Of a DNA stretch of 64,000 bases, positions 17,210-25,256 are shown one piece after another (position 1 is the stretch's first letter; each line of letters begins with the position of its first letter). The notes under the pieces were generated by a model. It was given only the letters and a program-made list of their open reading frames with translations, had not been told where the DNA came from and made no database searches. The position numbers were made by a program, and so were the translations under genes. This DNA comes from Aldehydirespirator sp965117015 (GTDB taxonomy: Bacteria > Actinomycetota > Acidimicrobiia > Acidimicrobiales > Aldehydirespiratoraceae). The stretch lies in the NCBI GenBank assembly GCA_965117015.1, contig OZ220747.1:1984001-2048000 (forward strand), given 5' to 3'.

Positions 17210-18181
17210 GTGGAGATTCTCGACGTCGACTTGGCGGCTTTCGAGCGGGGTAACGGCGCACAGCGGGCCGCGGTGGTGGACGGGGTGATGCGCAGCCTGG
17301 CCACCGGCTTCGTCTACGTGGCCCACGATCTGGGCGCAGGCGTGATCGACGAGGCCTACGGGCAGCTGGAGGCCTTCTTCGGCCTGCCGCAGCCGCTCAA
17401 GGACCGCTACATCGTGGCCGGTTCCCACGGCCAGACCGGCTACACGCCGATGATGACCGAGACCGCCGCCATCGCCGACATCCCCGACCTCAAGGAGATG
17501 CTCAACTGGGGGGAGCCGGCACCGGCGGGCCACCCGCTCCGCCAGCGGTATCCCCACCGCTACGGGCCGCCCGTCCTGCCCGAGGACGACCTGCCCGGTG
17601 TCACCGAGCTGCTGCTCCGGTTCCATGCCGGCGTGATCGACATCCAGCGCCGGGTGCTGCGGGTGATCGCGGTCGGTCTGGGGATCCACGAGGAGTTCTT
17701 CGACGTAATGCTCGAGTACGGCGCGACCCTCACCCGGGCCATCCACTACCCGCCGATGGACACCGCTCCCACAGAGGGCTTCATGTGGGCCGTCGAGCAC
17801 GGTGACATCAACCTCATCACCATGCTTCCCCGAGCCACCGCGCCTGGCCTGCAGGTGCGGACCAGCAATGGCTGGGTCGACGCCATCCCGCCCACCGACA
17901 GCGCCATCATCAACACCGGCATGATGCTCGAGCACCTCACCAACGGCGTTATCGGCGCCGGGATCCACCGGGTGATGGCCACCGAAGGCCAGACCGGCGA
18001 CCGCTACTCGGTGGTGCAGTTCGCCCATCCCACGCCGTGGACGATCCTGTCGCCGCTGCCCACCTGCGTGACCGACGAGCATCCCCTGAGGTTCCCCACC
18101 ATCACCTCGGCCGACGCCCTCGACAAGGTGATCTGGGAGATCAACCTGGTAGAGGACGGCCGCCGCCTCAACGACAGCTAG
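17210..18181 (+). CDS. Isopenicillin-N-synthase-like 2-oxoglutarate/Fe(II) dioxygenase
   Basis: A 323-residue 2OG-FeII oxygenase with a DIOX_N-type N-terminal region (residues 3-110). The iron ligands H197, D199 (EHGDIN) and H253 (GIHRV) and the 2-oxoglutarate pair R265-S267 (RYS) are intact. The closest named group is the isopenicillin N synthase / gibberellin-oxidase superfamily. In bacteria these proteins often hydroxylate amino acids, nucleobases or small acids. GTG at 17210 is chosen because it opens directly onto VEILDVDL. A TTG at 17162 would add 16 basic residues. No ribosome binding site is evident, so a leaderless message is possible. It stands alone between nrdA and ileS. Confidence 0.8.
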   Translation: MEILDVDLAAFERGNGAQRAAVVDGVMRSLATGFVYVAHDLGAGVIDEAYGQLEAFFGLPQPLKDRYIVAGSHGQTGYTPMMTETAAIADIPDLKEMLNWGEPAPAGHPLRQRYPHRYGPPVLPEDDLPGVTELLLRFHAGVIDIQRRVLRVIAVGLGIHEEFFDVMLEYGATLTRAIHYPPMDTAPTEGFMWAVEHGDINLITMLPRATAPGLQVRTSNGWVDAIPPTDSAIINTGMMLEHLTNGVIGAGIHRVMATEGQTGDRYSVVQFAHPTPWTILSPLPTCVTDEHPLRFPTITSADALDKVIWEINLVEDGRRLNDS

Positions 18182-18204
18182 CCGCTAGGGGTGCGGCTGT
18201 CGCC

Positions 18205-18252
18205 GAATTGGCAGCGGTGGAGGCCGTTTTGGGCGTCCTGGGCTGCCAATTC
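18205..18252. repeat. 48-bp palindromic element, copy A
   Basis: The arm GAATTGGCAGC(GG) is mirrored by GCTGCCAATTC at the other end. It lies 24 bp after the oxygenase stop, between convergent genes, where it could fold as a hairpin and end transcription in either direction. It shares arms and length with copies B and C. Confidence 0.7.
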
Positions 18253-18275
18253 GCGGTGCCCGCCCGCGGTCGTTG

Positions 18276-18324
18276 GAATTGGCAGCGGTGGGTGCCCGAT
18301 CGGGCGTTCTGGGCTGCCAGTTTC
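18276..18324. repeat. 48-bp palindromic element, copy B
   Basis: Same GAATTGGCAGCGG arm, with a slightly decayed mirror arm GCTGCCAGTTTC. It begins 23 bp after copy A, and its end overlaps the ileS stop codon. Confidence 0.65.
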
Positions 18325-21300
18325 AGCGGCGGCGAGGCCGTGCCGTGCTGGGCTTCAAGTCGCAGCGGGCCGGCTGGCCGTCGATGACCACGTCGTGGCT
18401 GACGAAGCCTGCCAGCCCGCGGCTCGTCGCCGTCGACTCCTCTGCTCGGGCGCCTTCCGGGAGTACTGCTACCTCCAGGTCGGTGGCCAGCACCTGCTCG
18501 GCCACGTAGTCGCGCCACTGCTCCACCGCCGCGGCCTGTTCGGCCGACGACAGTGCCAGTGAGACCTGGATGCGGTCGGTTACTACGTAGCTGTCGGTGC
18601 GGCGGCAGTCCTGGATCACTCTCACCGCGTCGCGGGCCCACCCCTCGGCCTCCAGCTCAGAGGTCACTTCGGTGTCGAGCACGACCACGGCGTCGCCGGA
18701 GGCCAGGCCGGCTGCGGCCCCGCCTTCCGACGCCTCCACGGCCAACTCGAAGTCTCCCGCTTCCAGCGTGTGGCCCGCCACGGTCACGGTGCCGTCGTCG
18801 TTGCGGGTCCAGTCGCCGGAGCGGGCCGCCCTGAACACGGCCTGCACGTCACCGCCCAAGCGGGGGCCCAGCACTGAGCCGTCGGGCCGCAGCACTAGCG
18901 ATGCGTGGGCCTCCAGGTCGTCGGTCAGCACTACCGACTTGACATTGATCTCGTCGGCCAGCAGGTCGGCCAGCGGGGACAGATCCTCGGCGCCGTCGCC
19001 GGCCACGGTGGCTCGCGCCAGCGGTAGGCGCACCCGCAACCCGGCATCCTCCCGTACCCGCAGCGCAGCTGAGGCCGCGTCCCGCAGGCGCTCCATTCGG
19101 GCCACCAGCGCATCGTCGGCGGGCAGGCCCTCGGCGTCGGGGTCGGGCCAGTCGGCCAGGTGCACCGACGCGCCGCCGGTGAGCCCGCCGTGGATCTCCT
19201 CGGCGACCATGGGCAGGAACGGCGCGGCCACCCTGGTCAGGGTGGTGAGCACCACGTAGAGAGTGTCGAAGGCGGCCCGGTCGGTGTCGGCTCCGCCCGC
19301 GTTCCAGAAGCGGTCCCGGGAGCGGCGGATGTACCAGTTGTTCAAGGCGTCGATGAACGCCTCGATCTCGGCCGCGCCGCCGGGGAGGTCGTAGGCGTCC
19401 ATCCGCTCGGCGACCCGCTCCACCAGCGTGCGGGTCCGGGCCAGTACGTACCGGTCGAGCACGTCTTCGCTGCCAGTGGTCCGCTGGGCCGTGTAGCCCT
19501 CGGCGTTGGCGTACATGGTGAAGAACGAATAGGCGTTCCAGATGGGCAGCAGGATCTGGCGGGTGACCTCGTCGATGCCGTCGTCGTTGATCCGCAGGTC
19601 GCCGCCCCGCACGATGTTGGCCGCCATCAGGTACCAGCGCAGGGCGTCGGCGCCCTGGTTCTCGAAGATGTCGGTGGGCTCGGTGTAGTTGCGCAGCTTC
19701 TTGGAGAGCTTGGCGCCGTCGGCGGCCAGCAGGATGCCGTGGCAGATCACGTTGGAGAAGGCGGGCCGGTCGAACAGCGCCCCGGCCAGCACGTGCAGCG
19801 TGTAGAACCAGCCCCGGGTCTGGTTGATGTACTCCACGATGAAGTCGGCGGGGAAGTGGCCCTCGAACCACTCGGTGTTCTCGAAGGGGTAGTGCACCTG
19901 GGCGAAGGGCATGGAGCCCGACTCGAACCAGCAGTCGAGCACCTCGGGCACCCGCCGCATCGTCGATCGTCCGGTGGGGTCGTCGGGGTTCGGGCGGGTG
20001 AGGGCGTCGATGAAGGGCCGGTGCAGGTCGTCGGGGCGCACCCCGAAGTCGCGCTCGAGCTCGTCGAGCGAGCCGTACACGTCGATGCGGGGGTATGCGG
20101 GATCGTCGCTGCGCCAAACCGGTATGGGCGAGCCCCAGAACCGGTTGCGGCTGATCGACCAGTCCCGGGCGCCGTCCAGCCACATGCCGAAACGGCCGTC
20201 TCGAACGTGGTCCGGAACCCAGTTGATCTCCTGGTTCAGCTCCATCAGCCGGTCCCGGATGGCGGTCACCTCCACGTACCAGCTGTTGATGGCCCGGTAG
20301 ATGATGGGCGTGTCGGTGCGCCAGCAGTACGGGTAGTTGTGCTCGTAGCTGTCGTGGCGGACGATGCGGCCCTCGTCCTTGAGGTGGCGGATGATCCCGG
20401 CGTTGGCCTCGAACACGTTCACGCCGGCCCAGTCGGACACGGGCTCGGTGAACCGCCCGCGGTCGTCGACCGGCACGGCGTCGCCGATGGCGATGCCGTT
20501 GGCCTCGCACACTTCCTGGTCCTCGGCCCCGAAGCCGGGGGCTGCATGCACGATGCCGGTGCCCTCGGCGGTGTCCACGAAGTCGCCGGCCAGCACCCGG
20601 AAGGCCTCGGTGCGGTGGGCGAAGAAATCGAACAGAGGGACGTAGCTGCGACCCACCAGTTCAGCGCCCCGGACCGTTCCGACGAGGCGGGCCTGCGACA
20701 GCTGGGCGTCGTAGGCGGCCACCCTGTCTTCGGCCAGCACGTAGTGGACGCCGCCCTCCTCCATCACCGCGTAGGAGATGTCGGCGCCCACCGCCAGCAC
20801 CAGATTCGACGGCAGCGTCCACGGGGTGGTGGTCCAGGCCAGCATGCGCATCGGCCCCGGGTCGCCGGGCGCCGGCACCAGATCGAAGGCCACGGTGATG
20901 GCCGGGTCCTGGCGGGGTCGGGTGGCGTCGTCCAGGCGGATCTCGAAGTTCGACAGGGGCGTCTCCGCCCCCCATGAGTACGGCATGACCCGGTACGCCT
21001 CGTACACCAACCCCTTGCGGTCGAGCTGGGCGAAGGCCCACATGACCGACTCCATATAGGTCAGGTCCATGGTCTTGTAGTCGTTGCCGAAGTCCACCCA
21101 GCGGGCCTGGCGGGTGACGGTGTCCTCCCACTCCTGCGTGTAGCGGACGACCGACTGGCGGCAGCGCTGGTTGAACTCGGCGATGCCGAATTCCTGGACG
21201 GCGGCCCGGCCGGCCACGCCCAGCTCGCGCTCGGTCTCCATCTCGGCCGGGAGCCCGTGGCAGTCCCATCCGAAGCGCCGGTCGACCCGGTTGCCCCGCA

Positions 21301-21538
21301 TGGTCTGGTACCGGGGCACGACATCCTTGACGTAGCCGGTGAGGAGGTGGCCGTGGTGGGGGAGCCCGTTGGCGAACGGCGGGCCGTCGTAGAAGACCCA
21401 GTCCCGTTCGGGGGGCCGGGCACTCACCGACCGCTCGAAGGTCCCCTCGGCCTTCCAGCGAGCCAGGACCCGGCGCTCGATGGCCGGAAAATCGGGGCTG
21501 CCGACCTCGGGATACGGCTCGCGGCCGCCTTCAGTCAT
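18323..21538 (-). CDS. ileS: Isoleucyl-tRNA synthetase
   Basis: A 1071-residue class I synthetase that charges tRNA-Ile. The HIGH motif is HHGH (residues 61-64) in GLPHHGHLLTG, and the KMSKS equivalent KLSKK lies near residue 608. The editing domain lies between, and the anticodon-binding region follows. The GLPHxGH form and the length resemble the eukaryote-like type 2 IleRS rather than the type 1 form. Type 2 enzymes are known to tolerate mupirocin. ATG at 21538. No T-box leader was found upstream. It is transcribed away from the dehydrogenase gene and its repeat. Confidence 0.93.
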   Translation of the reverse strand: MTEGGREPYPEVGSPDFPAIERRVLARWKAEGTFERSVSARPPERDWVFYDGPPFANGLPHHGHLLTGYVKDVVPRYQTMRGNRVDRRFGWDCHGLPAEMETERELGVAGRAAVQEFGIAEFNQRCRQSVVRYTQEWEDTVTRQARWVDFGNDYKTMDLTYMESVMWAFAQLDRKGLVYEAYRVMPYSWGAETPLSNFEIRLDDATRPRQDPAITVAFDLVPAPGDPGPMRMLAWTTTPWTLPSNLVLAVGADISYAVMEEGGVHYVLAEDRVAAYDAQLSQARLVGTVRGAELVGRSYVPLFDFFAHRTEAFRVLAGDFVDTAEGTGIVHAAPGFGAEDQEVCEANGIAIGDAVPVDDRGRFTEPVSDWAGVNVFEANAGIIRHLKDEGRIVRHDSYEHNYPYCWRTDTPIIYRAINSWYVEVTAIRDRLMELNQEINWVPDHVRDGRFGMWLDGARDWSISRNRFWGSPIPVWRSDDPAYPRIDVYGSLDELERDFGVRPDDLHRPFIDALTRPNPDDPTGRSTMRRVPEVLDCWFESGSMPFAQVHYPFENTEWFEGHFPADFIVEYINQTRGWFYTLHVLAGALFDRPAFSNVICHGILLAADGAKLSKKLRNYTEPTDIFENQGADALRWYLMAANIVRGGDLRINDDGIDEVTRQILLPIWNAYSFFTMYANAEGYTAQRTTGSEDVLDRYVLARTRTLVERVAERMDAYDLPGGAAEIEAFIDALNNWYIRRSRDRFWNAGGADTDRAAFDTLYVVLTTLTRVAAPFLPMVAEEIHGGLTGGASVHLADWPDPDAEGLPADDALVARMERLRDAASAALRVREDAGLRVRLPLARATVAGDGAEDLSPLADLLADEINVKSVVLTDDLEAHASLVLRPDGSVLGPRLGGDVQAVFRAARSGDWTRNDDGTVTVAGHTLEAGDFELAVEASEGGAAAGLASGDAVVVLDTEVTSELEAEGWARDAVRVIQDCRRTDSYVVTDRIQVSLALSSAEQAAAVEQWRDYVAEQVLATDLEVAVLPEGARAEESTATSRGLAGFVSHDVVIDGQPARCDLKPSTARPRRR

Positions 21539-21585
21539 GGCCGATGAGGCTACCTGTCGACGCCGCCTGTCCCGGTCTGGCAGAC

Positions 21586-21680
21586 CCGGCCGGCGGGTCC
21601 TGTCGTCGAGTCAGATGACCGACACGGGCTTCGCCCTACTCGTCGGTCATCTGACTCGCCGCCACCCCCCGGCCTGGCCG
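21586..21680. repeat. 95-bp direct repeat with internal palindrome, left copy
   Basis: Matches 31341-31435 at 94 of 95 positions. Within it the 17-bp arms at 21607-21623 and 21642-21658 are perfectly complementary, enclosing a small GGGC-TTC-GCCC hairpin. A weaker match continues to about 21716. It lies in the 340-bp gap between divergent ileS and the first gene of the PTS island. Confidence 0.8.
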
Positions 21681-21878
21681 TCGCGCTCTTGCCGCCATGC
21701 CTGTTTGCGCTGCCCGGCGCCTCGACGGACCAGCAACCGGAGATATGACAAGATTGGACTCGATGACTGGATTGGCTTAAGTGCCCTCGGCCAATCTGCG
21801 AGTTGTGGCCAACTCCGGCGGAGCCGACGATTTCATACGCGGGAACGCGGGGGCGATTTCCCGCAGGGGGGTTGGGCC
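21681..21878 (+). promoter_or_regulatory. Leader region of the PTS island with two small inverted repeats
   Basis: No coding frame here resembles a gene. GATTGGC (21770-21776) pairs with GCCAATC (21790-21796), and GAGTTG/CAACTC form a second inverted repeat at 21800-21815. These are candidate sites for the PRD regulator encoded downstream. AGGGGGG at 21865-21871 is the ribosome binding site that sets the TTG start at 21879. Confidence 0.4.
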
Positions 21879-23645
21879 TTGACCGCAAGCGCCGAGTGGA
21901 CATTCGACCGGTACCGCCAGGGGGACACACCGCTCCCCGAGCCCAACCTGGCTTGGAACACCTACGGCGTCGGCGTCGAGAGCATCGGCCGGGACGGCCG
22001 CCCCGAGCCGGCGGAGATTCCCAGTCCTGCCGCCGACCAGATGCTGGTCCGCGTCGATGCGGTGGGACTGTGCTTCTCGGACGTGAAACTCATCCGGCTC
22101 GGCGGGGACCATCCCAAGCTCTATGGACGCGACCTCGCGGTCGATCCGATCCGTCTCGGCCATGAGGCCACAGTCACGGTGATCAAGGTCGGTGACGATC
22201 TCAAGTCGACCTACACCAAGGGAGACAGGCTGGCGATCCAGCCCGACATCTACGTGGACGGCCGGAGCACGGCGTACGGCTACACCATCGGTGGCGGTCT
22301 GATCCAGTACCACCTCATCGGCCCGGAGATCCTGGCCGCGGACGACGGCGCCTACGTCATACCGGTCGACGACGGGCTCGGTTACGCCGCCGCCGCCCTG
22401 TCGGAGCCCTGGGCCTGCGTCGAGGCCGCCTACACGCAGCGTCGCCGCCTGTGGCCGCTGGACGGTGGCACGGTCTGGATCGTCGGCCACACCGAGGACC
22501 TGCGCCCCTATGACTTCGGCCGATCACTTCGCGGTGCCGGGCGTGTCGTGCTCACCAACCTGTCGACGAGTGTCAGTTCGCTGGCAAGCAGCGCGGTGGG
22601 CCCGCAGACGGAGTTGTCGGTCGCCGATGGAGTGACCCCGTCCGGCTACGGCGCTCTCGCGGAGGAGATGACCGGCGGTCGCGGGTTCGACGACATCATC
22701 GTTCTGGACCCCGAGTCGAGCGAGCAAGTGACCGAGGCGGCCCGGTGCATCGCGTTCCGCGGCACCCTGAATCTGGTCGGCGAGCGCCCCCTGGACGGGC
22801 CCTCGAGCATCGACTTCGGCCGGCTGCACTATGACTACACCGCCTACGTCGGCACCCGAGGCCCCGATGTCGCCGCGGCCTACGGCGAGCAGCGCAACCG
22901 CTGCGACCTGCGTCCCGGCGGTGTGGCCGTGTTCGTGGGGGCCGGCGGACCGATGGGCCAGATGCATGTGCAGCGGGCCATCGAGAAGCTCGACGGCCCG
23001 TCCATCGTTGTCGGCGTCGACCCCGACGCGGAGCGACTACAGGTCTTGGAGGACTCCCTCAGCGCCCTGGCCGAGCGTGCCGGCCGTGAGCTTGTGCTGA
23101 TCAACCCCACGGCTTCCGGCACCGACCCGGAAGAGATCCTGGCCCGCCTCACGGGCGGCGCGGGGGCCGACGACGTGGTCGTCACCGTCCCGGTGGCCTC
23201 CGTGATGGCCGACGCGGCGCGCCTCATGCGGCCCGACGGGATGCTCGTGTTCTTCGCCGGGGTGGCCAACGGCACGATGGGGCCGCTGGACATGAGCCAG
23301 GTGTACCTGGGCAGCGCCCAGTACACGGGCACGTCGGGCTCGTCCATCGAGGACCAGGCGCTGGTACTCGACAAGGCGGTGGGAGGCACGCTGTCGCCGG
23401 ACTTGAATCTGGCCGCCGTCGGAGGGATCGAGGCCGGGCGAGACGGCATGCAGGCCGTCCTCGAAGGCCGGTTCGCCGGCAAGGTCGTCATCTTCCCTCA
23501 GGTCACTGGGGTTCCGTTGCTCGGACTCGACGAACTGGCCGTGCAGTATCCCGATATCGGGCAGGCTCTCGGAGAGCGGGACCGGTGGACGCCCGCGGCC
23601 GAGCGGACTCTCATCGAGACCTATGCGGCGACGGCCGGACAATGA
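21879..23645 (+). CDS. Long zinc-type medium-chain dehydrogenase (polyol-phosphate dehydrogenase-like)
   Basis: A 588-residue MDR-family protein, about 200 residues longer than usual. The N-terminal GroES-like part (MLVRVDAVGLCFSDVKLI, GHEAT, then KGDRLAIQP) is followed by a first, degenerate nucleotide-binding segment (TVWIVGHTEDLRPYDFG, about 195-330). A second, well-formed one comes next (VFVGAGGPMGQMHVQRAIEK, about 348-370, with a GVDPDAERL strand). The GPMGQMH pattern recalls L-sorbose-1-phosphate reductase and similar PTS-linked enzymes (recalled, not searched). The start is TTG 21879, 7 nt after AGGGGGG. As the first gene of the PTS operon it probably oxidises the imported polyol phosphate to a ketose phosphate. 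Confidence 0.75.
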   Translation: MTASAEWTFDRYRQGDTPLPEPNLAWNTYGVGVESIGRDGRPEPAEIPSPAADQMLVRVDAVGLCFSDVKLIRLGGDHPKLYGRDLAVDPIRLGHEATVTVIKVGDDLKSTYTKGDRLAIQPDIYVDGRSTAYGYTIGGGLIQYHLIGPEILAADDGAYVIPVDDGLGYAAAALSEPWACVEAAYTQRRRLWPLDGGTVWIVGHTEDLRPYDFGRSLRGAGRVVLTNLSTSVSSLASSAVGPQTELSVADGVTPSGYGALAEEMTGGRGFDDIIVLDPESSEQVTEAARCIAFRGTLNLVGERPLDGPSSIDFGRLHYDYTAYVGTRGPDVAAAYGEQRNRCDLRPGGVAVFVGAGGPMGQMHVQRAIEKLDGPSIVVGVDPDAERLQVLEDSLSALAERAGRELVLINPTASGTDPEEILARLTGGAGADDVVVTVPVASVMADAARLMRPDGMLVFFAGVANGTMGPLDMSQVYLGSAQYTGTSGSSIEDQALVLDKAVGGTLSPDLNLAAVGGIEAGRDGMQAVLEGRFAGKVVIFPQVTGVPLLGLDELAVQYPDIGQALGERDRWTPAAERTLIETYAATAGQ

Positions 23646-24586
23646 TCACCACGCTGACGCCCAATCCGAGCTTCGACCGCACACTGTTGGTCGACCAACT
23701 CGAGCGGGGCGAGGTGATCCGAGCGTCTCAGGTCCGCGTCGAGTGCTCGGGAAAGGGTGTGAACGTCGCACGGGCACTCAGCCGGAACGGGCACGCGGCT
23801 CGAGCCGTCATCCCCGCCAACGCCGACGATGCCGAGGTATTCGTAGCTTCATTGGCCGCTGAGGGCACCGGCGCCCGAACGGTCCCGATCCGCGGCACCA
23901 TCCGGGCGTGCTTCACGCTGGTCGAGCCCGACGGGACGACGACGCAGATCAATGAGCCCGGGCCCGAAGTTAGTGCTTCGGAGGCAGAGGATCTCGTGTC
24001 GGCGGCCGTCGTCGCGGCCGCTGACTCTGACTGGTTGATTGCCAGCGGCAGCCTGCCTCCGGGCGCGCCGACCGACTTGTACGCGCGGTTGGCGACCGCG
24101 CTGCCCGACGCGGACCGCAAGCTGGCGGTCGACACCAGCGGCGCGGCGCTCGACGCCCTGATCGGAACACCGTGCGCCGTGGTCAAGCCGAACCTCGCGG
24201 AGTTGGCCGGCGTGATCGGTCGCCGCCTTGGCACCATCGGTGACGTGATCGACGCGGCCGACAAGCTCCGTCGAGGCGGCTGGCGCTCGGTGCTCGTCAG
24301 CATGGGACGGCGCGGCGCGGTGCTTCTGGCCGAGGATGTCTGCTACGGGCTGGCCCCGACGATCGAGGTACGCAACACGGTCGGGGCCGGCGACGCGTTG
24401 CTGGCAGGATTCTTGTCGGCTGGCGGCCACGGCGATCTCGCGCTGGCTGAGGGTCTCGCGTGGGCGAGGGCCGCGGTCCAGTCAGCGGACACGCTGGCAC
24501 AGCCGGTCACCGACGGTGACCGGCGGGCCGTGCAGGTGACCGCGGACCCGGCGCAGGATTGGCTTGTGGGGGAGTCACATGACTGA
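23642..24586 (+). CDS. PfkB-family sugar-phosphate kinase (1-phosphofructokinase/tagatose-6-phosphate kinase-like)
   Basis: A 314-residue ribokinase-fold kinase starting MITTLTPNPSFDRTLLVDQL, the FruK/LacC-type opening. GKGVNVARALSRNG (substrate side) and NTVGAGDALLAGFL (anion hole and catalytic aspartate) are present. It should phosphorylate a ketose phosphate to the bisphosphate. The ATGA overlap with the dehydrogenase gene argues that it acts on that enzyme's product. Fructose-1-phosphate or tagatose-6-phosphate are the usual substrates, and the polyol origin leaves both possible. Confidence 0.87.
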   Translation: MITTLTPNPSFDRTLLVDQLERGEVIRASQVRVECSGKGVNVARALSRNGHAARAVIPANADDAEVFVASLAAEGTGARTVPIRGTIRACFTLVEPDGTTTQINEPGPEVSASEAEDLVSAAVVAAADSDWLIASGSLPPGAPTDLYARLATALPDADRKLAVDTSGAALDALIGTPCAVVKPNLAELAGVIGRRLGTIGDVIDAADKLRRGGWRSVLVSMGRRGAVLLAEDVCYGLAPTIEVRNTVGAGDALLAGFLSAGGHGDLALAEGLAWARAAVQSADTLAQPVTDGDRRAVQVTADPAQDWLVGESHD

Positions 24587-25256
24587 GGCGTTCCCTCTGC
24601 GCATCTCCGCCATGTTCCGTGAGGGGTGGACCGGCTACATCCGCAACATCGGCCCGCTGACAGTGGGCGCCCTGGCCACCTTCGCCACCTACGGCGTCTT
24701 CCGGGTACTGGCGGATCAGGCGCTCGACGACGGTCAGGAGATCGCGTCGGTCGTTCTCGATCTCGTGGGACTCGTGCTGGCCGGAACGGTCTCCGTGCCG
24801 TGGTACGCGTACGCGATCGACGCCGCCCGAGCGAGGCCGATCGACTTCCGAGGACCATGGCGCGAGAGCTCCCTCTTCACCGCCCAATTCGTGTGCGCCT
24901 TCTGGTTCTGGGCCGCGGTGATGCTCGGTCTGCGCTACCTGTTCGGCCTGCCGTCGATCCTCGCCTTCCTGTTCTACGGCTTCCACGGGTACGTCGTTGC
25001 CGACCGGGCCGCCAAGGGTGGTCTCCGGGCGCTCGGGACGAGCGTGAGGCTCGGCCATAAGCGCAGGATGGCGCTGTTCGCCATCCTTACTCTCTTCATC
25101 CTGTTCAACTTCGTGTCTGCCCTTCCGCTCGGCTACGGGGCCTCGCCCTTGAGCATCGCGATAAGCGTGGCCGCGTTCTCGGCGACGGCCAGCGTCACCC
25201 TGGTGTCGGGCGCCTGCCTCTACGACGTACTGACCGCACGTTTGGACGAGCAGTGA
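24579..25256 (+). CDS. Integral membrane protein of unknown function in the PTS operon
   Basis: A 225-residue protein with about five or six hydrophobic segments (for example LTVGALATFATYGVF, ILAFLFYGFHGYVVADRA, MALFAILTLFILFNFVSAL). The start ATG 24579 is preceded by GGGGGAG and overlaps the kinase end. It in turn overlaps the EI start by GTGA. I recognise no family motif. The pattern of glycine-rich hydrophobic segments resembles generic YciC/DUF975-like membrane proteins, but only loosely. Its tight coupling to the kinase and EI genes suggests a role in polyol uptake or its regulation. Confidence 0.7.
   Translation: MTEAFPLRISAMFREGWTGYIRNIGPLTVGALATFATYGVFRVLADQALDDGQEIASVVLDLVGLVLAGTVSVPWYAYAIDAARARPIDFRGPWRESSLFTAQFVCAFWFWAAVMLGLRYLFGLPSILAFLFYGFHGYVVADRAAKGGLRALGTSVRLGHKRRMALFAILTLFILFNFVSALPLGYGASPLSIAISVAAFSATASVTLVSGACLYDVLTARLDEQ

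Noticed and set aside
19160..20977. 605-codon plus-strand frame antisense to ileS
   Set aside because: Low-complexity G/V/A/D-rich translation caused by GC bias. The ileS motifs are on the other strand.
21607..21658. Simple rho-independent terminator
   Set aside because: It lies between divergent genes, lacks a T-run, and has a near-identical 95-bp copy elsewhere, so a repeat element fits better.
21480..21878. Upstream extension of the long dehydrogenase to 21480
   Set aside because: This would translate the 95-bp repeat and its palindrome and overlap ileS. A good ribosome binding site marks TTG 21879.
21539..21900. T-box riboswitch upstream of ileS
   Set aside because: I looked on the minus strand for a TGG(N)ACC-type T-box and antiterminator and saw none. 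The hairpin there recurs at 31.4 kb, away from any synthetase gene.
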